NCBI GenBank assembly: GCA_947446835.1
Contig: CANFHS010000091.1
Coordinates: 1-8,800 of the forward strand
From: Bacteriovoracaceae bacterium
Lineage (GTDB): Bacteria; Bdellovibrionota; UBA1018
Direction of reading: 5' to 3'
DNA length: 8,800 bases
The translations under genes and the position numbers were made by a program. Shown here piece after piece: positions 1 through 8,335 of this stretch. Numbering within the stretch: position 1 is the stretch's first letter; each line of letters opens with the position of its first letter. The notes under the pieces are model-generated. The model saw only the letters and a program-made list of their open reading frames with translations, was not told where the DNA came from and did no database searches.

Positions 1-717
1 GAGATGCAGTACTTCGTCAAGCCGGGCAGCGACATGGACTGGTTCGAGAAGTGGAAGGAAGCCCGCATCCAGTGGCACCTGGACCACGGCATCCGCAAGG
101 AGAAGCTGCGCTTCCACGCCCACGGTCCCGGCGAACTGGCCCACTACGCCAAGGCCGCCTTCGACATCGAGTACCTGTTCCCGTTCGGCTGGCAGGAGCT
201 GGAAGGCATCCACAACCGCTCCGACTTCGACCTGGGACGCCACCAGGAATTCAGCGGCAAGAAGCTCGAGTACTTCGACGAGGAATCCAAGGAACGCTTC
301 CTGCCGTACATCGTCGAGACCTCGGTGGGCTGCGACCGCTTCCTGCTGGTTTCGCTGGTGGACGCCTACCGTTCCGACGGCGAGCGCGTGTGGCTGAAGC
401 TGCATCCCAAGCTCGCGCCCTACAAGGTGGCCGTGTTCCCGCTGATGAAGAAGCCCGAGCTGACCGAGTTCACCGACAAGGTGCTCAAGGACGTGCGTCG
501 CAGGTTCCGCGCGGACACCGATGCCTCCGGCTCGATCGGCAAGCGCTACCGCCGCCAGGACGAGATCGGCACGCCCTTCGGCGTGACCATCGACTACGAC
601 ACCCTCAGCAACCAGACGGTGACCGTGCGCCACCGCGACCTGATGACCCAGGAGCGCGTGCCCGCCGACCGCCTGGTGCAGTACCTGGAAGACCAGATCG
701 AAAACTGGGGAAAGTAA
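1..717 (+). CDS. glyS: glycyl-tRNA synthetase, single-chain dimeric type, C-terminal part (5' end outside window)
   Basis: This enzyme charges tRNA-Gly with glycine using ATP, in the cytoplasm. The frame is open from base 1, so the N-terminal part with class II motifs 1 and 2 lies outside the window; the ATG at 4 is an internal Met, not the start. Visible family signatures are the catalytic-domain stretch FPFGWQELEGIHNRSDFDL (about 180-234) and class II motif 3, VGCDRFLLVSL, whose ATP-binding Arg is encoded at 337-339. The anticodon-binding domain follows, beginning near LHPKLAPYKVAVFPL (about 400-445) and ending at QIENWGK. This is the alpha2 (eukaryote/archaeal-like, also called glyQS) type, not the separate glyQ and glyS alpha2beta2 type. 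The stop lies four bases before ppdK, so the two genes are probably cotranscribed. No truncation or frameshift is seen in the visible part. Confidence 0.96.
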   Translation, partial: EMQYFVKPGSDMDWFEKWKEARIQWHLDHGIRKEKLRFHAHGPGELAHYAKAAFDIEYLFPFGWQELEGIHNRSDFDLGRHQEFSGKKLEYFDEESKERFLPYIVETSVGCDRFLLVSLVDAYRSDGERVWLKLHPKLAPYKVAVFPLMKKPELTEFTDKVLKDVRRRFRADTDASGSIGKRYRRQDEIGTPFGVTIDYDTLSNQTVTVRHRDLMTQERVPADRLVQYLEDQIENWGK

Positions 718-721
718 GACG

Positions 722-3535
<2,814 letters not shown>

Positions 3536-3636
3536 ACAGGGTCCCGCAGGCGCGGCCAAGTTTTGGTCGCCCGGTGAGCCAACCCAGCGGACCGGCGGGG
3601 AAGTCCGGAACGGGGTTCGTGTCTAAACTTTTTCTA

Positions 3637-3665
3637 TTGCGGCGCGTCAAATAAGTGCTTAATCT
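3637..3665 (+). promoter_or_regulatory. predicted sigma70-like promoter of RNA copy 1
   Basis: TTGCGG (3637-3642) and TAATCT (3660-3665) are separated by 17 bp, preceded by a T-rich stretch near 3630. The expected start is near 3671-3673. The same arrangement, with a shared TTGC(G/A)GCGCGT(C/T)AAA block, lies in front of copy 2, and this conservation is the main support. The roughly 100 bp between the ppdK stop and this promoter show only short, imperfect hairpins and no convincing terminator. Confidence 0.6.
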
Positions 3666-3691
3666 TAAAAGGGTAAGGAGCACCGTACGCA

Positions 3692-3778
3692 ATGAAAACC
3701 CAGCGTCAGATTGAAAGTGCGCCGTACTGCATTCGGGCAACTCTTGAGTGGCCCGAAACCGGGCCTCCGAAGTGTTGA
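3692..3778 (+). CDS. 28-residue micropeptide in RNA copy 1 (unknown function)
   Basis: This is a short ORF from ATG to TGA with AAGGAG at 3675-3680, 11 bases before the start. It aligns without gaps to the ORF at 4138-4227. Shared residues are M-K at the start, R5, Q6, E-S-A-P-Y (8-12), R15, A16 and E-W-P-E-T-G-P-P (19-26). Of 25 base differences over 28 codons, 13 fall at third positions, and seven codons differ silently, including Arg15 (CGG here, AGA in copy 2). The product is polar, with no membrane segment or signal peptide, so it does not look like a type I toxin. Codons 20-25 also form hairpin H1, which constrains the sequence independently and weakens the coding argument somewhat. I do not recognise the peptide. 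Confidence 0.55.
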   Translation: MKTQRQIESAPYCIRATLEWPETGPPKC

Positions 3779-3995
3779 GCGCGCGAGCCGAGCCGGACCG
3801 ACGTCGACGGCGCTCGCGGACTGCCGGACACCTTCCCGATCAGGAGGGCCGCGGCAGATTTCAGGTTCCCTACAATTTGCGTCCTCCAGAAGTCGCCGTT
3901 GAACGGCAGGGCCCGGCGAGAAGTCGGCCCCGAGCAACCGAAACGGCGCACTGTTAAGCGGAGCTTTCAGACTCCGCAGACCACAGAAAAACACC

Positions 3996-4038
3996 GAGAC
4001 CCCGCCAGGCTCATCGCCTGAGCGGGGTCTCTTTTTTT
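3996..4038 (+). terminator. strong intrinsic terminator of RNA copy 1
   Basis: A 10-bp stem GAGACCCCGC/GCGGGGTCTC (3996-4005 with 4022-4031) continues into CAGGC/GCCTG (4006-4010 with 4016-4020) around the loop TCATC, with one bulged A at 4021. Seven T follow at 4032-4038, and an A-rich run precedes the stem. It has all the features of a Rho-independent terminator and fixes the 3' end of the transcript. Confidence 0.93.
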
Positions 4039-4050
4039 GGTGCCAAGCCC

Positions 4051-4114
4051 ATCAAATCAAAGTGTTTTTTGATCAATTTATTATGTTGCAGCGCGTTAAA
4101 AATCTCCTTACCAT
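4051..4114 (+). promoter_or_regulatory. predicted promoter of RNA copy 2 with AT-rich upstream segment
   Basis: TTGCAG (4086-4091) and TACCAT (4109-4114) are spaced by 17 bp, aligned with the copy 1 promoter; the start is expected near 4120. Immediately upstream (4051-4085) is an unusually AT-rich stretch for this genome, with an inverted repeat ATCAAA/TTTGAT (4051-4056 and 4068-4073) and the palindrome TTGATCAA (4069-4076). It could be an UP element or an operator; nothing distinguishes the two. The -10 match is weak, so the conservation with copy 1 carries the call. Confidence 0.55.
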
Positions 4115-4137
4115 AGATACATAAGGAGCGAGTACGT

Positions 4138-4227
4138 ATGAAACCGATGCGCCAGACCGAGAGTGCGCCGTACTGGTCCAGAGCCGTTATTGAGTGGCCG
4201 GAAACCGGCCCCCCGAACGCGAGTTAG
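4138..4227 (+). CDS. 29-residue micropeptide in RNA copy 2 (unknown function)
   Basis: ATG at 4138 follows AAGGAG (4123-4128) by 9 bases, a good spacing. The ORF ends at TAG and is one codon longer than its partner at 3692-3778. It keeps R5, Q6, E-S-A-P-Y, R15, A16 and E-W-P-E-T-G-P-P; the variable positions are 3, 4, 7, 13, 14, 17, 18 and the last residues. Cys13 of copy 1 is Trp here and the terminal Cys is lost, so a conserved cysteine-based role is unlikely. The peptide is short and polar with no membrane segment. Codons 20-25 coincide with hairpin H1. It resembles no family I know. Paired conservation of start, Shine-Dalgarno and frame is the evidence for translation. Confidence 0.55.
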   Translation: MKPMRQTESAPYWSRAVIEWPETGPPNAS

Positions 4228-4446
4228 CGCGGGCAAAGCCGCATCGACGCCGACGGCGCCCGCGTGCTGCCGGTTGCTTCCCTGATCCGGAGGTTCGCGG
4301 CAGCAAAGAGAACCTCACAATTTGAGTCTGCATGAAAGTCGTGGCCAGCGGGGGGTGTTCCCGACGGGAGGTCGGTCCCAGAGACCCGAGGCCACGCACT
4401 GAAAAGCGGAGCTTTCAGACTCCGCAGAACTCAGGCAAATCCAAGA

Positions 4447-4490
4447 GAAGGCCCCGCCGGAAACACGTTCCGCGCGGGGCCTTCCGTTTT
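4447..4490 (+). terminator. intrinsic terminator of RNA copy 2
   Basis: An 11-bp stem GAAGGCCCCGC/GCGGGGCCTTC (4447-4457 with 4474-4484) continues into CGGAA/TTCCG (4458-4462 with 4468-4472) around the loop ACACG, with one bulged C at 4473. The T tract is short and offset (CGTTTT, 4485-4490), so termination may be less efficient than at copy 1 and some read-through into smc is possible. Confidence 0.8.
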
Positions 4491-4503
4491 CCAGAGCACC
4501 GGC

Positions 4504-4531
4504 TTGCCTTTTCGACGCCGATTGTTACAGT
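4504..4531 (+). promoter_or_regulatory. predicted smc promoter
   Basis: TTGCCT (4504-4509) and TACAGT (4526-4531) are separated by 16 bp. They lie between the copy 2 terminator and smc, giving an expected leader of about 30 bases. A purine-rich GGGGGGAG (4551-4558) sits 11 bases before the smc ATG and serves as the ribosome binding site. Confidence 0.5.
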
Positions 4532-4569
4532 CAGACACCTGACAGCCTCCGGGGGGAGAAAGATTTAGC

Positions 4570-7500
4570 ATGCGCGTTAAGCGGCTGGAAATTCAAGGCT
4601 TTAAGTCATTCAAAGACAAGACGATCATCCACTTCGACCACAGCATCACGGGCATCGTCGGCCCGAACGGCTGCGGTAAATCGAACATTGTGGACGCGTT
4701 CTTCTGGGTCATGGGCGAACAGTCCTACAAGCACATGCGCGGCACCGGCGCGGACGACCTGATCTTCAACGGTTCGTCCAAGTACTCGCCCCTCGGAATG
4801 GCCGAAGCCACGATGGTGCTCGAAACCGACGTCGTGGACACCGAGAGCGCCCCGGCCGGAGCCAGCGCCCAGGACCTTTCTCCCACGCTCAAGACCAAGG
4901 AAATCGCAGTCACCCGGCGCGTCTACCGCGACGGTGGCGGCGAATACTTCCTGAACGGCGTGTCGGCCCGCCTCAAGGACATCCAGGAACTGTTCATGGA
5001 TACCGGGGTCGGCGCCAAGGGCTACTCGGTCATCGAGCAGGGCCAGATCGGCAAGATCGTCAACGCCAAGCCCGAAGATCGCCGCCTGCTCATCGAAGAA
5101 GCGGCCGGGATCGCCAAGTACAAGGCCCGCAAGAAGGAATCCCTCCGGAAGATGGAGGCCACGCAGGCCAACCTGGCCCGCCTCAACGACGTCATCGCCG
5201 AGATCGAGCGCAGCCTGAATTCGCTGGAACGCCAGGCCCAGAAGGCCCGCCAGTACCGCAAGTACAAGGACGAGCTCTTCGAGAAGGAAATCACCTGGGG
5301 CCGCCGCAAGGCCCGCGTCCTGACCCAGCAGCTCGACGCCCTCAAGTCCGAGCGCGACGCCCTGGAGCTGGAACTGCTGACCCTCCGCGCGGAGCTCCAG
5401 ATCGCCGAAAATTCGATCGAAATCGACCGGGTCCACAGCGTCACGGAAACCAAGTTCGCCGAGGAACTGCAGGCCAAGATCCAGACCGCTTCCAGCGAGC
5501 TGACCCGGCAGAAGAGCGCGCTCGAGCTGTCGCGTCGCCGCCAGCAGGACCTGAGCGCCCAGCTTGAGACCCTGGAAGCCGAGAAGGAAGAGCTCACGGC
5601 CGCCATCGCCACCTCCAAGGACTCGCTGCAGTCGCACGAGGAGGAGTTCGCGGTTGCCGACGAAACCCTGCACCAGGCCCAGGAAAAGGCCCAGTCCCAG
5701 GACGAGACCTCGCGCCAGCTGAGGCGCGAAGCGGACGATGCCCGCCGCGCGGTCGAGACCCTCAAGCGCGAGCTGATGAACTCGGTGGCCCAGGGCTCCG
5801 AGCTGACCAGCCGTGCTGCTTCGCTCGCCTCGCGCGCCGAAAGCGCTCGCGCCCAGGCCGAGCGCCTGGCCGAACAGATCCAGGCCCAGGAAGCCCGCGT
5901 CCAGGAAGCCCGCTCCGAGTCGGAGCTGGCCCAGGAACGCGCGCAGACCGCCAAGACCCAGAAGGAAGAGCAGCAGGGCCTGCGCGGGGAACAACAGGCC
6001 CGCGTCCGCGAGCTTGACCAGAAGTCCCGCGACGCCGTCCGCGCCCGCGACGAAGCCACCAAGACGCTGACCCGCATCCGCACCCGGCTGCAGTCGCTCA
6101 AGGAGCTCGATGCGGCCTACGAAGGCTTCGGCGACGGCCCCAAGGCCGCGCTCGACTGGGCCAAGAACCAGGGCTCAGGCCAGCTTCGTGCCGTGGCCGA
6201 CGCCATCGACGTCGAAAAGGGCTACGAACAGGCGCTGGAAGGTTGGCTCGAGGACCGGCTGCAGAACCTGATCTCGGGCGACCCCGAGGTCGCCGTCCAG
6301 GCCCTCGAACAGATCCAGTCGCAGAGCCAGGGCCGCGCCTCCATCCACGTGGCACCCGAACCCGCCCGCGGCACCACCGACTTCGGCGGCGTGCGCTCCA
6401 TGCTCGAAGCCGCGGGCTTCGAGGTGCTGGGCGACCTGTCCCAGTTCGTCAAGATCCGCAGCGAGGCCGGCGAGAACGTTTCCCGCATCGCGGCCCAGCT
6501 CATCTCGCATGTCTGCGTGGTGCGTTCGCTGAAGCCCGTGGCCGACTTTGTCCGCCAGGACCAGCTGCACAAGCTGGGCGGCTGGTCGCTTTCGGCCCTG
6601 GACGGCTCGGCCTTCGATTCGCACGGCATCCTGCGCGGCGGTTCGACCGAGTCCTCCCAGCCCGCCTCGGTGCTGGGGCGCAAGCGCATCATCGGCGACC
6701 TGGAGCTCGAGGCCAACGCGGCCGAAGAGCAGCTCCAGGGGCTGGAGACCGCGCTCGAGTCCTGCCGCACGGAGCTCGAGGAAGCCCGCGCCCAGCTGGA
6801 GCAGGTCCAGGTCCGTATCCAGACCCTCGAAATCGAGGCCGCATCGGCCGAACGCGACGTCCACCAGATGGGCCGCACGCTTCGTGACACCGAGAACCAG
6901 CTGGAGCTCTCGCGCCGCGAAAGCCAGCGCATGACCGACGAAGCCGAGGGGGCCCTGGCCCAGCGCTCGGAGCTCGAGTCCCACCTGGTCACGCTCGAAG
7001 AAACCAGGACGGCTCTCGAGATCCGGATCGGCGACGCCGAGGCCCGCCAGACCGGACTCGACGAGCAGGTCCGCGACGCCGAAGGCCACCTGCAGGAGGC
7101 CCGCGTCCAGGAGGCTTCGCTCAAGGAACGCGCCTTCTCGCTCAAGCGCGAGCTGGAGGCCAACCGTTCGGTCATCGCCGACCGTGAGCGCCGCCTGTCC
7201 GAGGTCGACCGGGCCCTGGACCGCGCCTCGCGTGAGCACGAGAACTTCACCGGCGGCGACCAGGGGCTCGAGGCCCGCATCGAGGAGCTCACCCTCCAGA
7301 TCGCCACCGACCAGGAGAACCTCTCCAACGCCAAGGACCGCCTGGAGCAGGTCAACGCCCAGCTCAACGGCAACCTGTCGCGGATCAAGGAACTCCACCA
7401 GACCGGCAACGACAAGACCACGCACAGCTCGAAGCTGGCGGTGGATTTCGAGCGGCTGTCCGGGGAATACGGGCACCTCAAGCAGAACCTCGAGGAAAAG

Positions 7501-8247
7501 TACGGGCTGAACTGCCTCGAAAATCCGGTGGTCACGCCCATCCAGGAAGAGATGAACGAGCCCGTCATCACGCGCGAAATGACGGCCGAGGAGGAGCAGG
7601 CGCTCTCCGAGGAAGTCGAACGCCTGCGCGAGCGCATCCGCCGCCTGGGCGACGTGAACCCCGAGGCCGACCAGGAGTACGAGCGCGTCAAGCAGCGCTT
7701 CGACCACCTGCTGACCGAAAAATCGGACCTCGAGACCTCGATGAAGAACCTCGCGGAGGCCATCGAGCACATCAACAAGACCTCGGAAGACCGCTTCCGC
7801 AAGGCCTTCGACGCCATCGCCGACCGCTTCCAGCGCCTGTTCCCGATCATCTTCGGGGGCGGCATGGCCAAACTCGAGCTGGTCTACCCGGAAGGGTCGA
7901 CCGACATCCTGGAGGCCGGCGTGGACATCATGGCCATGCCTCCTGGCAAGAAGGTCTCGTCCATCACGCTGCTTTCGGGCGGCGAGAAGGCCCTCACGGC
8001 CGTTTCGCTCATCTTCGCCATCTTCATGGTCAAGCCCTCGCCCTTCTGCGTGCTCGACGAAGTGGACGCGCCGCTGGACGACGCGAACATCGGCAAGTTC
8101 AACGCGCTCCTGAAGGAAATGAGCGCCAAGAGCCAGTTCATCCTCATCACGCACAACAAGAAGACCATGGAACTGAACGACACCCTCTACGGCGTCACCA
8201 TGGAAGAGCCCGGCGTGTCGAAGATGATCTCGATCGAGATGCAGTAA
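4570..8247 (+). CDS. smc: chromosome segregation ATPase SMC
   Basis: SMC is the ATPase of the bacterial condensin complex; in this family a homodimer works with ScpA and ScpB (not in this window) to compact and segregate the chromosome. The 1225 residues are of normal length, slightly long. Order of parts: N-terminal head with Walker A GPNGCGKSN (31-39); the R-loop region near RRVYRDGGGEYFLNG; long Ala/Glu/Arg/Gln-rich coiled coil (about 170-515); hinge (about 518-692, from EGFGDGPKAALDW to HGILRGGS); returning coiled coil (about 700-1050); C-terminal head with signature LLSGGEKAL (about 1134-1142), Walker B FCVLDE with Asp1163 and catalytic Glu1164, and D-loop DAPLDD (1166-1171). All ATPase motifs are intact. 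A short Ser/Ala-rich insertion (about residues 94-112) sits in the N-terminal head. The ATG at 4570 fits the family start MRVKRLEIQGFKSF. The gene appears to be its own transcription unit. Confidence 0.98.
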   Translation: MRVKRLEIQGFKSFKDKTIIHFDHSITGIVGPNGCGKSNIVDAFFWVMGEQSYKHMRGTGADDLIFNGSSKYSPLGMAEATMVLETDVVDTESAPAGASAQDLSPTLKTKEIAVTRRVYRDGGGEYFLNGVSARLKDIQELFMDTGVGAKGYSVIEQGQIGKIVNAKPEDRRLLIEEAAGIAKYKARKKESLRKMEATQANLARLNDVIAEIERSLNSLERQAQKARQYRKYKDELFEKEITWGRRKARVLTQQLDALKSERDALELELLTLRAELQIAENSIEIDRVHSVTETKFAEELQAKIQTASSELTRQKSALELSRRRQQDLSAQLETLEAEKEELTAAIATSKDSLQSHEEEFAVADETLHQAQEKAQSQDETSRQLRREADDARRAVETLKRELMNSVAQGSELTSRAASLASRAESARAQAERLAEQIQAQEARVQEARSESELAQERAQTAKTQKEEQQGLRGEQQARVRELDQKSRDAVRARDEATKTLTRIRTRLQSLKELDAAYEGFGDGPKAALDWAKNQGSGQLRAVADAIDVEKGYEQALEGWLEDRLQNLISGDPEVAVQALEQIQSQSQGRASIHVAPEPARGTTDFGGVRSMLEAAGFEVLGDLSQFVKIRSEAGENVSRIAAQLISHVCVVRSLKPVADFVRQDQLHKLGGWSLSALDGSAFDSHGILRGGSTESSQPASVLGRKRIIGDLELEANAAEEQLQGLETALESCRTELEEARAQLEQVQVRIQTLEIEAASAERDVHQMGRTLRDTENQLELSRRESQRMTDEAEGALAQRSELESHLVTLEETRTALEIRIGDAEARQTGLDEQVRDAEGHLQEARVQEASLKERAFSLKRELEANRSVIADRERRLSEVDRALDRASREHENFTGGDQGLEARIEELTLQIATDQENLSNAKDRLEQVNAQLNGNLSRIKELHQTGNDKTTHSSKLAVDFERLSGEYGHLKQNLEEKYGLNCLENPVVTPIQEEMNEPVITREMTAEEEQALSEEVERLRERIRRLGDVNPEADQEYERVKQRFDHLLTEKSDLETSMKNLAEAIEHINKTSEDRFRKAFDAIADRFQRLFPIIFGGGMAKLELVYPEGSTDILEAGVDIMAMPPGKKVSSITLLSGGEKALTAVSLIFAIFMVKPSPFCVLDEVDAPLDDANIGKFNALLKEMSAKSQFILITHNKKTMELNDTLYGVTMEEPGVSKMISIEMQ

Positions 8248-8267
8248 CCTGCCCGGAAGGTTTTTTT
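8246..8267 (+). terminator. weak putative terminator overlapping the smc stop codon
   Basis: AACCT/AGGTT (8246-8250 with 8258-8262) encloses a 7-base loop and runs into seven T (8261-8267). The stem is only 5 bp and begins inside the TAA stop codon, so the call rests mainly on the T run. Termination could be inefficient. Confidence 0.35.
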
Positions 8268-8303
8268 CATTATAGCTTCGTGATTTAAAATAGATCCTTC
8301 CGG
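8253..8303. repeat. inverted repeat around an AT-rich spacer between smc and the lipoprotein gene
   Basis: CCGGAAGG (8253-8260) and CCTTCCGG (8296-8303) are perfect 8-bp inverted arms separated by 35 bases. The spacer is strongly AT-rich for this genome and contains a possible -10 element TAAAAT (8286-8291) for the downstream gene, without a good -35. It may be an operator-like site around a promoter or an RNA hairpin; no T tract follows the second arm. Confidence 0.4.
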
Positions 8304-8335
8304 CTATCCTGGATTCCTCGAAACAAGGGGGCAGG

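Larger units (their letters stand above)
3672..4038 (+). ncRNA. unrecognised structured RNA, copy 1 of a tandem pair (about 367 nt)
   Basis: The unit is defined by a promoter, an intrinsic terminator and a diverged second copy at 4121-4490. Stems visible by eye: H1 GGCCCG/CGGGCC (3750-3755 with 3760-3765, loop AAAC); H2 CGCGAGC/GCTCGCG (3782-3788 with 3812-3818); H3 CTGCCG/CGGCAG (3821-3826 with 3852-3857), enclosing CCTTCC/GGAGGG (3831-3836 with 3843-3848); H4 CGCCGTT/AACGGCG (3894-3900 with 3942-3948), enclosing CCGGC-GAGAA-GTCGG (3913-3927); H5 GCGGAG/CTCCGC (3958-3963 with 3972-3977, loop CTTTCAGA); then the terminator. Each stem has a counterpart in copy 2, several with compensatory changes. 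A conserved unpaired ACAATTTG lies at 3872-3879. A 28-codon ORF occupies the 5' end, so this may be a dual-function RNA or a structured mRNA. It lacks tmRNA, RNase P, 6S, SRP and GEMM riboswitch hallmarks. Function unknown; boundaries are predictions. Confidence 0.75.
3637..4490 (+). repeat. tandem duplication of a whole promoter-RNA-terminator unit
   Basis: Unit 1 (3637-4038) and unit 2 (4086-4490) align along their whole length in the same orientation, about 450 bp apart start to start. They are diverged, by eye about two thirds identical. The longest identical run is 25 nt (3956-3980 and 4404-4428, hairpin H5); another is AGTGCGCCGTACTG inside the short ORF. The 47-bp spacer (4039-4085) is AT-rich and lies outside the alignment. 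Divergence with preserved structure points to an old duplication kept by selection, rather than a recent copying event or a mobile element. No terminal inverted repeats or transposase are present. Confidence 0.85.
4121..4490 (+). ncRNA. unrecognised structured RNA, copy 2 of a tandem pair (about 370 nt)
   Basis: This has the same architecture as copy 1. Stems: H1 GGCCGG/CCGGCC (4196-4201 with 4205-4210, loop AAA); H2 CGCGGGC/GCCCGCG (4228-4234 with 4258-4264); H3 GCTGCCG/CGGCAGC (4266-4272 with 4298-4304), enclosing GCTTCC/GGAGGT (4276-4281 with 4289-4294); H4 CGTGGCC/GGCCACG (4340-4346 with 4390-4396), enclosing CCGAC-GGGAG-GTCGG (4361-4375); H5 GCGGAG/CTCCGC (4406-4411 with 4420-4425), identical to copy 1; then the terminator. 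Relative to copy 1, H4 has four compensated pairs, H2 one, and the hairpin inside H4 one A-U to G-U change. The unpaired ACAATTTG recurs at 4317-4324. It ends about 14 bases before the smc -35 element, so it is probably independent of smc. A 29-codon ORF lies at its 5' end. Function unknown. Confidence 0.75.

Noticed and set aside
3711..3902. 63-codon frame overlapping the micropeptide in RNA copy 1
   Set aside because: The corresponding frame in copy 2 has no start codon and a poorer match than the 28-29 codon frame; it also runs through the stems.
3672..4038. tmRNA, suggested by the length of about 370 nt and an internal short ORF
   Set aside because: There is no tRNA-like end pairing, no T-arm or CCA-type end, and the ORF has its own ATG and Shine-Dalgarno; duplication would also be unusual.
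3692..4227. Type I toxin peptide
   Set aside because: The peptide is polar with no membrane-spanning segment, and no antisense promoter is evident.
3692..4227. WPETG in the micropeptide read as a sortase LPXTG-like signal
   Set aside because: There is no signal peptide, hydrophobic segment or basic tail, and these bases are also constrained by hairpin H1.
3672..4490. RNase P RNA, 6S RNA or GEMM (c-di-GMP) riboswitch
   Set aside because: The conserved core motifs of these families are not seen, and each copy has its own promoter and terminator rather than sitting as the leader of a gene.
3637..4490. Mobile element or CRISPR repeat as explanation for the tandem copies
   Set aside because: No terminal inverted repeats, target duplications, transposase or short regularly spaced repeats; the copies are too diverged and keep gene-like signals.
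4332..4568. 78-codon frame in RNA copy 2 running up to smc
   Set aside because: It has no equivalent in copy 1, crosses the terminator hairpin, and has Arg/Pro-rich composition typical of a chance frame.
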